Positions 1-5,614 of a stretch of DNA of 24,974 bases are shown here, in pieces. This stretch comes from CBDVBD01 sp965372135 (lineage in GTDB: Bacteria > Electryoneota > RPQS01 > CBDVBD01): the NCBI GenBank assembly GCA_965372135.1, contig CBDVBD010000030.1:1-24974 (forward strand). The letters run 5' to 3'. The position numbers were made by a program, and so were the translations under genes. Below the pieces are notes generated by a model. That model ran no database searches. It saw nothing but the letters and a program-made list of their open reading frames with translations, and had not been told where the DNA came from. The first letter of the stretch is position 1. Every line of letters begins with the position of its first letter.

Positions 1-63
1 ATAGGACCCGGGATGCGCTAAACAGGGGTAAATCAAAAATATATTAGTTTCGTGGAACAATAC

Positions 64-92
64 TTGCAATTTTGGATAGTAAATATTATATT
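64..92 (+). promoter_or_regulatory. Candidate promoter of tadA
   Basis: A -35 box TTGCAA at 64-69 and a -10 box TATATT at 87-92 are separated by 17 bp. The start codon of tadA lies 47 bp further on. The -35 matches the sigma70 consensus at 4 of 6 positions and the -10 at 5 of 6. The call is strengthened because the same -10 at the same spacing recurs upstream of three other genes in this window. No transcript evidence is available. Confidence 0.4.
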
Positions 93-139
93 ACATCAAA
101 TCACTATATGACAACGTTCTGGAGGCTGATACCGCGACC

Positions 140-601
140 GTGTTCGATGATACGCACTGGATGAAACAGGCAATTGCCGAAGCTGAAAAGGCTATGGAGG
201 AGGGGGAAGTACCGGTGGGAGCGGTGCTGGTGCATGAAAACACGGTGATCGGACGGGGTCGGAACCAGATGGAAGCGCTTCAGGACCCCACCGCACATGC
301 CGAAATGATTGCCATTACTTCGGCGGCGGATGCTTTGCAATCACGGCGGTTGATCGATACCACGCTTTACGTGACATTGGAACCGTGCGCCATGTGCGCC
401 GGCGCCATCGTATTGGCACGCGTGACCCGGCTGGTGTTCGGAGCCTGGGATCTCAAAGCCGGAGCCTGCGGAACCTTAATGAATATCCCGGCAGACCCCC
501 GATTAAACCATCAACCTGAGATTGTGGGGGGAGTGCTTGCCGACCAGTGTGGTGTGATGTTAAGCCAATTTTTCCAGCGACTTAGGACTTCAGAAACATA
601 G
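140..601 (+). CDS. tadA: tRNA-specific adenosine deaminase TadA
   Basis: TadA deaminates adenosine 34 to inosine in the tRNA-Arg(ACG) anticodon in the cytoplasm. The 153-residue protein has the full zinc deaminase signature: His53-Ala-Glu55 within a PTAHAE motif, and Pro82-Cys83-x-x-Cys86 in EPCAMC. These supply the zinc ligands and the proton-shuttling glutamate. Length and N-terminus match bacterial TadA. The start is a GTG. An ATG seven codons later would clip the N-terminal helix seen in the family, so GTG is preferred. A GGAGG at 121-125 lies 14 nt upstream, which is rather far. Only 7 bp separate its stop from the cyclase gene, so the two are probably co-transcribed without an evident functional link. 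Fixed by motif; cytosine or guanine deaminase paralogues are less likely given the LEPCAMC and tRNA-type C-terminal region. Confidence 0.94.
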   Translation: MFDDTHWMKQAIAEAEKAMEEGEVPVGAVLVHENTVIGRGRNQMEALQDPTAHAEMIAITSAADALQSRRLIDTTLYVTLEPCAMCAGAIVLARVTRLVFGAWDLKAGACGTLMNIPADPRLNHQPEIVGGVLADQCGVMLSQFFQRLRTSET

Positions 602-608
602 GGTTGCC

Positions 609-2363
609 ATGCAGGAGACTATCGATCGCGCAACCCAAGCATTGCTCAGCCGCCAGCGATCCGACGGGTCCTGGGCGGGACGGTTGACGGTCAATCCAGC
701 TCCGTCAGCGGATTTATTAATCCTGTACCGTCTGTTCAATCTGGACATTCGCAGTATTGAATCAGAAATCGCACCGCCCATCCTGGACGAACAAAATCCG
801 GACGGCGGCTGGTCGGCTTACCCGGGAAGCCCATCGGATTTAGATACTACTGCCGAAATCGCTCTGGGGTTAAGTTTATGTAAAACGCCACCCAAAGAGG
901 CGCTGAGCAACGCCAAACAATTCATAGCATCCCAGGGGGGTATCGGCAAGACGTTCTTTACCATACAGCTTCTTTATTGTCTGTGCGAACAGTGGTCGTT
1001 GGAGAAGGTCCGAAAAATCCCGATGGGGTTGATATGGCTGCCAAAGGGCATCGGGCTGGAATCGCTGCCATCATGGGCACGGGTGCTGTCGCTTACTGTA
1101 ATGTTGATCGGCGACCGGGGGAAAAACAGCCGTTGGGCGAACAAGTCCCGCAATAAAACGCTGCAAATCCTCAAGTCACTCCAGGACCGTAACGGCAGTT
1201 GGTACGGGATGTTCACACCCACGTTTATGGCGCTTTTGGCGCTGCATCGACAAGGGTATAAAGCCATCGATCCGTCGGTGCAATGGGGTATCCGATTTAT
1301 CCGGACGCTGCAGAACCGTGCCGCGAATGGGATCATCCAGGAACGATACCGGGCGGAAACTTGGAATACGGCGTTAGCAGTACATACATTGCGTACAGGC
1401 GGATTACCCGACGATCATCCAGCTATCAGCAGGGGGATCGATTATTTGGCGCTGCAGCAGATATGGACCCCAAGTACACCACCATGGGCGAGTAAGAATC
1501 CTTCCGGGGGGTGGGCATTCGAAGCGGATAATACTCTATTTCCGGATGCGGATGACACTTCTGCGGCGGTATTGGCGCTGTCCGATGTCCGTAACGACCG
1601 GGAAGCGGAGATTTACCGTCAGATGTTTCGCGGAGTCAATTGGCTGCTCAGGCAGCAGAATCCACACGGCGGTTGGGGTGCATTTGACCGGGAAATCCGG
1701 GGTGGAATGCTGGCATGGGGTGCCAGGAATATCGGGAGACTGTATAACCGGGACAAGCGCTGGATGTGGTTCTGCCGCACCCGCGACATGGCGACACCAG
1801 ACAACACCGGGCACGCATTGGAAGCGATTTTGACCGGCGGAATATCGATGTCCAATCATGCGGTGGGAGCGGCGGTGGATTTTCTGATAAGCTGCCAGAT
1901 GAAATCCGGCGCCTGGCGCGGTAGATGGGGAGTGGGTCCCATCTACGGCACTTACATGGCATTACGGGGGTTGAGAAGTACCGGGCTACCAAGGGGATAC
2001 CCATCGGTGGACAAGGCGTTAACCTGGCTGAAATCCAAGCAGTTACCGGATGGCGGCTGGGGCGAACCACCGGAAAGTTTTCAAGACAAAAGGTTATGGG
2101 GTGCGGGACCATCTAATCCGACCCAAACCGGTTGGGCGATTTTGGGATTGGTATTAGGCGGGGAAGGGGAATCAGACGCGGTGAATCGGGGGGTGAAATA
2201 CCTGTGTGACACTCAGCAGGAAAACGGCTTTTGGGAGGAACCATTTCCCACCGGGGTGCTGATGCCACCGGATTGTTTCCTGTCGTACGAACTGTACCCG
2301 CTGATTTTCCCGTTGTTGGCACTAATCAAAGTCAGTAAAGGAAAGGAACCGACAGGCAGATAA
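609..2363 (+). CDS. shc: Squalene-hopene cyclase family class II triterpene cyclase
   Basis: Members of this family protonate squalene and cyclise it to hopene/hopanol, the precursor of membrane hopanoids, and sit monotopically in the inner membrane. The 584-residue protein carries the acid motif Asp313-Ala-Asp315-Asp316-Thr and several QW repeats (for example GGWGAF near 354-359, DGGWGE near 481-486, NGFWEE near 539-544). By eye-alignment to the Alicyclobacillus enzyme, Trp156, Trp252, Phe304, Asp398 and His402 match the conserved W169, W312, F365, D447 and H451. The tyrosine at position 420 of that enzyme is Phe359 here, and its F601 and F605 appear as Met552 and Cys556. Y609 and Y612 are kept as Tyr560 and Tyr563. 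The protein is some 45 residues shorter than the usual ~630, mostly before the DXDD motif. The product may therefore not be plain hopene. No other hopanoid gene is in view. Confidence 0.92.
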   Translation: MQETIDRATQALLSRQRSDGSWAGRLTVNPAPSADLLILYRLFNLDIRSIESEIAPPILDEQNPDGGWSAYPGSPSDLDTTAEIALGLSLCKTPPKEALSNAKQFIASQGGIGKTFFTIQLLYCLCEQWSLEKVRKIPMGLIWLPKGIGLESLPSWARVLSLTVMLIGDRGKNSRWANKSRNKTLQILKSLQDRNGSWYGMFTPTFMALLALHRQGYKAIDPSVQWGIRFIRTLQNRAANGIIQERYRAETWNTALAVHTLRTGGLPDDHPAISRGIDYLALQQIWTPSTPPWASKNPSGGWAFEADNTLFPDADDTSAAVLALSDVRNDREAEIYRQMFRGVNWLLRQQNPHGGWGAFDREIRGGMLAWGARNIGRLYNRDKRWMWFCRTRDMATPDNTGHALEAILTGGISMSNHAVGAAVDFLISCQMKSGAWRGRWGVGPIYGTYMALRGLRSTGLPRGYPSVDKALTWLKSKQLPDGGWGEPPESFQDKRLWGAGPSNPTQTGWAILGLVLGGEGESDAVNRGVKYLCDTQQENGFWEEPFPTGVLMPPDCFLSYELYPLIFPLLALIKVSKGKEPTGR

Positions 2364-2416
2364 TGAAGTATAACCATCCTGTGACCTCAGGTGGTTTATG
2401 CGAACATGATATATTT

Positions 2417-2503
2417 GGAGAGGTGCCGGAGTGGTTTAACGGGGCGGCCTCGAAAGTCGTTGACCTCTTATGGGGTCCGGGGGTTCGAATCCCTCCCTCT
2501 CCG
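2417..2503 (+). tRNA. tRNA-Ser (anticodon CGA)
   Basis: The 7-bp acceptor stem pairs 2417-2423 (GGAGAGG) with 2496-2502 (CCTCTCC); G2503 is the discriminator base. The anticodon stem pairs GCGGC with GTCGT around a 7-nt loop CTCGAAA, giving anticodon CGA, which reads TCG (serine). A long variable arm (GACCTC / GGGGTC) is typical of class II tRNAs such as Ser. The T-arm is GGGGG-TTCGAAT-CCCTC. The 3' CCA is not encoded; the bases after G2503 are CAA. The gene begins 53 bp after the cyclase stop. Its 3' end is copied twice downstream, as part of the GIY-YIG element. Confidence 0.96.
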
Positions 2504-2505
2504 CA

Positions 2506-2541
2506 ATGTATATTTAGCTGAAGGATTAGGGGATTATTTAA
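2506..2541 (+). pseudogene. Collapsed remnant of a GIY-YIG ORF
   Basis: Reading from ATG at 2506 gives ATG TAT ATT TAG CTG AAG, then GAT TAG GGG ATT ATT TAA. The first two codons match the start of the intact nuclease at 2601. The last eight codons match its end, TTG AAA GAT CAG GGG ATT ATT TAA, with three point changes including CAG to TAG. The frame is conserved although about 200 bp of the gene body are missing. This looks like an internal deletion of an older copy followed by mutational decay. It lies between the tRNA and the intact unit and cannot encode a protein. Confidence 0.72.
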
Positions 2542-2602
2542 ATGGGTAGCCGTGGGTTCTGGCATAGCCACTCCTATGGAGGAATCCATCCCTCGCCGCG
2601 AT
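2528..2602 (+). repeat. Direct repeat, tail of unit 1
   Basis: Positions 2528-2587 are identical base for base to 2830-2889 (60 nt). The similarity continues imperfectly to 2602, where it ends in a degenerate tRNA-Ser 3' end (18 of 21 matching the tRNA). It spans the last codons of the remnant ORF plus the non-coding tail. The tail contains CATAG and CTATG arms six bases apart, able to form a 5-bp hairpin, and a GGAGG motif. The repeat runs straight into the start codon of the intact nuclease. Confidence 0.9.
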
Positions 2603-2843
2603 GTATTGCGTATACATTTTAAGAAGCGAGAAAGACGGTCGACATTATTACGGTTCGACCGGTAACTTAACTAAAAGAATATTAGAACACAATTCTGGGA
2701 AGGTGAGATCAACAAAGGGACATAGACCTTATATCCTTCACTACTTCGAAGAAGTAGCAACCAGAGGAGAAGCTGTTAAACGGGAGAGATTCTTTAAGTC
2801 AATTCCCGGGTATAATTGGTTGAAAGATCAGGGGATTATTTAA
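2601..2843 (+). CDS. Stand-alone GIY-YIG nuclease
   Basis: This 80-residue protein is a single GIY-YIG endonuclease domain of the UvrC/Slx1-like stand-alone type. The GIY motif appears as CysValTyr at 3-5 followed by IleLeu. The YIG motif appears as Tyr16-Tyr-Gly18. The likely catalytic arginine is Arg26 in LTKRILEHN, with His30 nearby, and the metal-binding glutamate is probably Glu62 in RERFFKS. No DNA-recognition domain is attached, which is normal for this small family. The start codon falls at the very end of a tRNA-3'-like repeat. There is no Shine-Dalgarno at normal distance (GGAGG lies about 18 nt upstream), so expression may ride on tRNA-Ser transcription. Family membership is firm; a role in homing or repair is inference from position. 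Confidence 0.88.
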   Translation: MYCVYILRSEKDGRHYYGSTGNLTKRILEHNSGKVRSTKGHRPYILHYFEEVATRGEAVKRERFFKSIPGYNWLKDQGII

Positions 2844-2904
2844 ATGGGTAGCCGTGGGTTCTGGCATAGCCACTCCTATGGAGGAATCCCTCCCTCTCCG
2901 CAAT
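2830..2904 (+). repeat. Direct repeat, tail of unit 2 with perfect tRNA-Ser 3' end copy
   Basis: This is the second copy of the 60-nt tail repeat (identical to 2528-2587). It covers the nuclease's last codons and its 3' flank. It ends with 21 nt (2884-2904) identical to the real tRNA-Ser 3' end at 2487-2507, running through the discriminator and three bases beyond. It has the layout of an attR-like end. A hairpin CATAG (2865-2869) / CTATG (2876-2880) lies just before the tRNA copy. Confidence 0.9.
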
Positions 2905-2931
2905 AAGAAGTTTAAAAGTTAACAAGTTGAC

Positions 2932-3000
2932 AATCCGCCATAGGCGGACAAGTCCGCCGGTGGGCGGACAGGGTTAGTGTCGGGTTTTAGGAAACCCGAC
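2932..3000. repeat. Palindromic spacer repeats (families A and B)
   Basis: Three hairpin-forming units lie side by side. Positions 2932-2953 contain CCGCC-ATA-GGCGG and are identical over 22 nt to 8184-8205. Next comes CCGCC-GGTG-GGCGG (2953-2966). Then 2979-3000 forms a perfect 9-bp stem, GTCGGGTTT paired with AAACCCGAC around TAGG. A related GTCGGG...CCCGAC unit occurs at 8118-8148. No U-tract follows, so these are better read as dispersed repeats than terminators. The run starts about 30 bp after the GIY-YIG element. Confidence 0.75.
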
Positions 3001-3028
3001 TTGAAGATTTGATAACCAGTTGTTAATA

Positions 3029-3211
3029 ATGCAAGTACTTGAAATACTGATATTGACCCTCCTGGTTGTTGGGGCTTTTGGATATATCGTTCGGTTTGTG
3101 GTGCGCTCGATCACCGGAACGAAATCATCCTGCCACGGCGCATCGGAAAACGCAACTTGCCAGACGTGTTTGCAAGCACAGAAAATGCGTCAATCTCAAT
3201 ATAAACAATAA
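3029..3211 (+). CDS. Small cysteine-containing membrane protein
   Basis: A 60-residue protein with one clear membrane segment (residues about 4-26, rich in Leu, Ile and Val), a short basic stretch, then a soluble tail with three cysteines at 35, 44 and 47 (Cys-x8-Cys-x2-Cys). The layout resembles FeoB-associated Cys-rich membrane proteins, but no FeoB is in view and the cysteine spacing does not let me assign it to that family. A TTG nine bases earlier is a possible start; ATG at 3029 is preferred. It ends 9 bp before the DprA-like gene and may be in the same transcript. Function unknown. Confidence 0.55.
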   Translation: MQVLEILILTLLVVGAFGYIVRFVVRSITGTKSSCHGASENATCQTCLQAQKMRQSQYKQ

Positions 3212-3220
3212 GATTATATT

Positions 3221-4234
3221 ATGACAAATCTGTCGACGGATTCTCGGGTGGTGGCGCTGCTTTGTGCGCCAATGAAGCCGCCGAATAGTGAAGGTTTCCA
3301 CAGCGCCGGTCCCCTGAGCCCGAAAAAGTGGTACGACCTGGAAAACCGCATCGGACAATCCGACTTTCAGTATCCCGGCGACCTGCTTGACGCTGACGTT
3401 CCATCCTTGATGCAGACTCTGAATCAAACGGAACCGGAAGCGCTGCGACTCCGACAGCGGTTGGATCTGGGTGACGAACTCGATCAAGAATTAGCATGGT
3501 TGTCCGATCGGGAAATGTGGCTGCTGACCATCGCAGATCCTGATTACCCGGCTCGGCTGTTGGAAAATATTCCCACACAAGCGCCGCCGGTATTGTTCGG
3601 TTCGGGGAATATGCGATCATTGCAAGACGGGGGATTGGCAGTGGTGGGACCGCGGCACGCATCCCCATCCGATTTGGAATATGCGGCTGCAATCGGAGAA
3701 CAATGTGCGGCGGAAGGGATACCGGTGATTTCGGGTGGCGCTAAGGGTGTTGACCAATATGCCATGAATGGGGCAATTGCCAACGAGGGGAATGCGATTG
3801 GGGTGTTGGGGGATTCCTTGGTGAAATTGGCGACAGCCCCGGATTTGTCTTATCAAATCCAATCGGGGAATTTAGTCTTGATATCGCCCTATCATCCCAA
3901 GGCACATTTCCAGGTGGGGCAAGCGATGGGACGCAACAAGATCGTATATGCACTGGCGGATTGGGCGTTGGTGGTGTCGTGTCAGGTGGGACAGGGTGGC
4001 ACCTGGAATGGTGCAATGACCGCACTCAGGAACACTAATGTTCCGATATTTGTCCGTGCTGACGACCAGATTTCCGATGGGAACCGGGAACTGCTAAAAC
4101 GTAGCGCGCAAGAATTCGCACCACGACCCTGGACGGATTTGACCGATTCGCTGACTACCCTGACTGCTGCTTACCAGCTCAAACATAACACAATCCCCAA
4201 CCAACCGGGGTTATTCGACAACCCAACATCATAA
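3221..4234 (+). CDS. Divergent DprA/Smf-like protein (SLOG Rossmann fold)
   Basis: DprA proteins bind single-stranded DNA and load RecA, classically in natural transformation. This 337-residue protein has the expected order: an N-terminal helical region, the linker with DPDYPARLLENIP (106-118) and PPVLFGSGN (122-130), then the Rossmann domain with GLAVVGPRHAS (138-148), SGGAKGVDQYA (171-181) and the nucleotide/DNA loop GRNKIVYALAD (237-247). The end of the domain reads VGQGGTWNGAM where standard DprA has a serine-glycine-rich loop, and the C-terminal winged helix is not recognisable. It therefore belongs to a divergent branch and may not serve transformation. The start ATG has no clear ribosome site. 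Only 4 bp separate it from the downstream UPF0282 hydrolase, so the two are almost certainly one operon. Fold assignment is firm, exact role open. Confidence 0.8.
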   Translation: MTNLSTDSRVVALLCAPMKPPNSEGFHSAGPLSPKKWYDLENRIGQSDFQYPGDLLDADVPSLMQTLNQTEPEALRLRQRLDLGDELDQELAWLSDREMWLLTIADPDYPARLLENIPTQAPPVLFGSGNMRSLQDGGLAVVGPRHASPSDLEYAAAIGEQCAAEGIPVISGGAKGVDQYAMNGAIANEGNAIGVLGDSLVKLATAPDLSYQIQSGNLVLISPYHPKAHFQVGQAMGRNKIVYALADWALVVSCQVGQGGTWNGAMTALRNTNVPIFVRADDQISDGNRELLKRSAQEFAPRPWTDLTDSLTTLTAAYQLKHNTIPNQPGLFDNPTS

Positions 4235-4238
4235 AGAT

Positions 4239-5207
4239 ATGCAAGTCTCCATTCTTGGCGCGGAATCCATGGGGGCGCGGTCGCTGTGTGTGTCCATACG
4301 GGCATCATGGGGAACGGTGTTGATCGACCCAGGAGTGGCGCTGTCACCGCATCGTTTCAGCCAGCAGCCTCACCCGCTGGAATTCGCATCGGCTCGGCAG
4401 ATCCGTAACCGCATCACCCAGACTGCTGTCACCGCTCAGACCCTTATAATTACCCACTACCACTTCGACCATTACACTCCCTACATCCCGCGGATGTATG
4501 GCTTTTCCGACGAGGAAACCGCGGCTGCGTTGTACCAGGACAAGCGGTTGTTAGTCAAAGCCCGCAGCCACCACATCAACTTTTCCCAAAAGAAACGTTC
4601 CTATCATCTGTTCAAGCGGGATGACCTTATACTGATCGAAGCTGACGGCGAAACCTACGACCATTTGACATTTTCCAAGCCGTTTTTCCACGGCGAGTAC
4701 AAATCCAAGCGGGGATTTGTGACCTTAGTGCTGGTGGAAGATGGTTCGGAACGGGTTATCTACGGATCCGATATCCAATGCCTAAACGACCGCCCCATCG
4801 ACTGGATTATGGAAAAAGAACCCTCGATAGTGATCGTCTCCGGTCCGCCGATTTATCTCAAAATCTTAGAGAATGAAGATAAAGCCTATGCACAGGAGCA
4901 ATTGATACGGTTGGTGGAACGGATTCCCACAGTGGTGGTTGACCATCACCTAACCCGGGATCCGCAGTTTACGGAATATGTCAGTCCGATAGCCGAAGTA
5001 GCACAGAAACACGGACATAAAATACAAACCTCCGCCGAATATATGGGGCAGCCGAATCACCTGTTGGAAGCGCATCGCCCTGAACTATATGAGAAATATC
5101 CCATCGATGATACATGGCATCAGGGATTATTGGACAAAGATCCCGACGTAATGAAGGATCTGGATCGATGGGAAACGGAACTGAACAACCTAGAGCAACT
5201 ACCGTGA
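4239..5207 (+). CDS. UPF0282-type metallo-beta-lactamase-fold hydrolase
   Basis: This 322-residue protein has the metallo-beta-lactamase fold. The N-terminus reads ILGAESMGARSL then DPGVALSPHRF (30-40). The metal motif is Thr-His73-Tyr-His75-Phe-Asp77-His78, with further ligands likely at His151 (FFHGEY), Asp178 (YGSDIQ) and His236/His237 (VDHHLTRD). The phrase order, with ESMGxRSL, DPGVALxPxR, SQKKR and VDHHLxRD, is that of the UPF0282 family, best known from archaea and of unknown substrate. It starts 4 bp after the DprA-like gene without its own ribosome site, so translation is probably coupled. In several metallo-beta-lactamase branches the activity is on nucleic acids, so a joint DNA-related role is conceivable. 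That is inference only. Confidence 0.85.
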   Translation: MQVSILGAESMGARSLCVSIRASWGTVLIDPGVALSPHRFSQQPHPLEFASARQIRNRITQTAVTAQTLIITHYHFDHYTPYIPRMYGFSDEETAAALYQDKRLLVKARSHHINFSQKKRSYHLFKRDDLILIEADGETYDHLTFSKPFFHGEYKSKRGFVTLVLVEDGSERVIYGSDIQCLNDRPIDWIMEKEPSIVIVSGPPIYLKILENEDKAYAQEQLIRLVERIPTVVVDHHLTRDPQFTEYVSPIAEVAQKHGHKIQTSAEYMGQPNHLLEAHRPELYEKYPIDDTWHQGLLDKDPDVMKDLDRWETELNNLEQLP

Positions 5208-5385
5208 ATCCTTTTACCAAGCTATTCAATTCCGGGCACATCGTGGTGTCCGTGGGCACACATGATCCTTTAACCGCCAGGCTGATCGAACTCGCTGGAT
5301 CCAGTCAGTGCGAGGAATCCGGCAATTGCCGAATGACGAAACAATCTCCACTACGCAGAGTTTTTCACACCTGGCATATTTCTGC

Positions 5386-5414
5386 TTGATTTTCCCACTA
5401 AAATACACTATATT
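5386..5414 (+). promoter_or_regulatory. Candidate promoter of the 5615 beta-helix gene
   Basis: TTGATT at 5386-5391 and TATATT at 5409-5414 are 17 bp apart, the same design as the other promoters here. The start codon is about 200 nt downstream, so the leader would be long and include the 14-nt tandem repeat. A closer TTGACA at 5584-5589 has no fitting -10. Confidence 0.4.
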
Positions 5415-5456
5415 AACCATATCATCCCGAAACCAATTACCAAGGGATGGGCTATA

Positions 5457-5491
5457 GAATGTTGAATTTTGAATGTTGAATTCTGAATGTG
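5457..5491 (+). repeat. 14-nt tandem repeat
   Basis: Two and a half copies of a 14-nt unit GAATGTTGAATTTT / GAATGTTGAATTCT / GAATGTG. It is low-complexity spacer sequence. No function can be assigned. Confidence 0.7.
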
Positions 5492-5614
5492 TTTCATTCA
5501 CACCCAACAAGGCAGAACATCACTTTTCCACCCCTTGGGGAATAGATAACACACGATAATTTCTACTTTTCTGTACACGCCGATTGACAACTTAAAACAA
5601 GGGGAGAGGGAATC

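Larger units (their letters stand above)
2504..2904 (+). mobile_element. Nested GIY-YIG element at the tRNA-Ser 3' end
   Basis: The segment consists of two units in tandem. Each unit starts with an ATG-TAT immediately after a tRNA-Ser-3'-like sequence, holds a GIY-YIG reading frame (collapsed in unit 1, intact in unit 2), then a tail of about 60 nt ending in a copy of the tRNA 3' end. The tRNA end at 2487-2507 and the distal copy at 2884-2904 are identical over 21 nt. The middle copy at 2582-2602 matches 18 of 21. Insertion of such a unit would regenerate the tRNA 3' end, as integrative elements do at tRNA genes. The only protein encoded is the nuclease; there is no integrase or transposase. 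That it is mobile is inferred from this architecture and not shown. Confidence 0.55.
5208..5614. other. 407-bp spacer with repeats and a candidate promoter
   Basis: No gene is supported here. The spacer holds a perfect 12-bp palindrome CGGCAATTGCCG at 5320-5331 with flanks related to the repeat at 23625-23653 (both continue into AATGACG). It also holds a candidate promoter (5386-5414), a 14-nt tandem repeat (5457-5491), and CCAAGGG (5440-5446) complementary to CCCTTGG (5532-5538). The last 20 bases contain GGGGAGAGGG, the ribosome site of the next gene. Confidence 0.6.

Noticed and set aside
974..2322. Several antisense frames inside the cyclase gene
   Set aside because: They follow from the codon pattern of a clear cyclase gene and show no family motif or start signal.
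2332..2589. Minus-strand 85-codon frame across the tRNA-Ser gene
   Set aside because: Its central part (GEGGIRTPGPHKRSTTFEAAPLNHSGTSP) is the well-known false protein from reading a tRNA-Ser gene backwards.
2601..2843. UvrC excinuclease fragment
   Set aside because: The domain is complete at stand-alone length with its own stop, and no UvrC C-terminal parts are present around it.
2979..3000. Intrinsic terminator
   Set aside because: The 9-bp stem is perfect but no T-run follows on either strand, and the same motif recurs as a dispersed repeat.
5114..5510. Short frames on both strands in the spacer after the UPF0282 gene
   Set aside because: They run through palindromic and tandem repeats, and overlap the hydrolase end without ribosome site.
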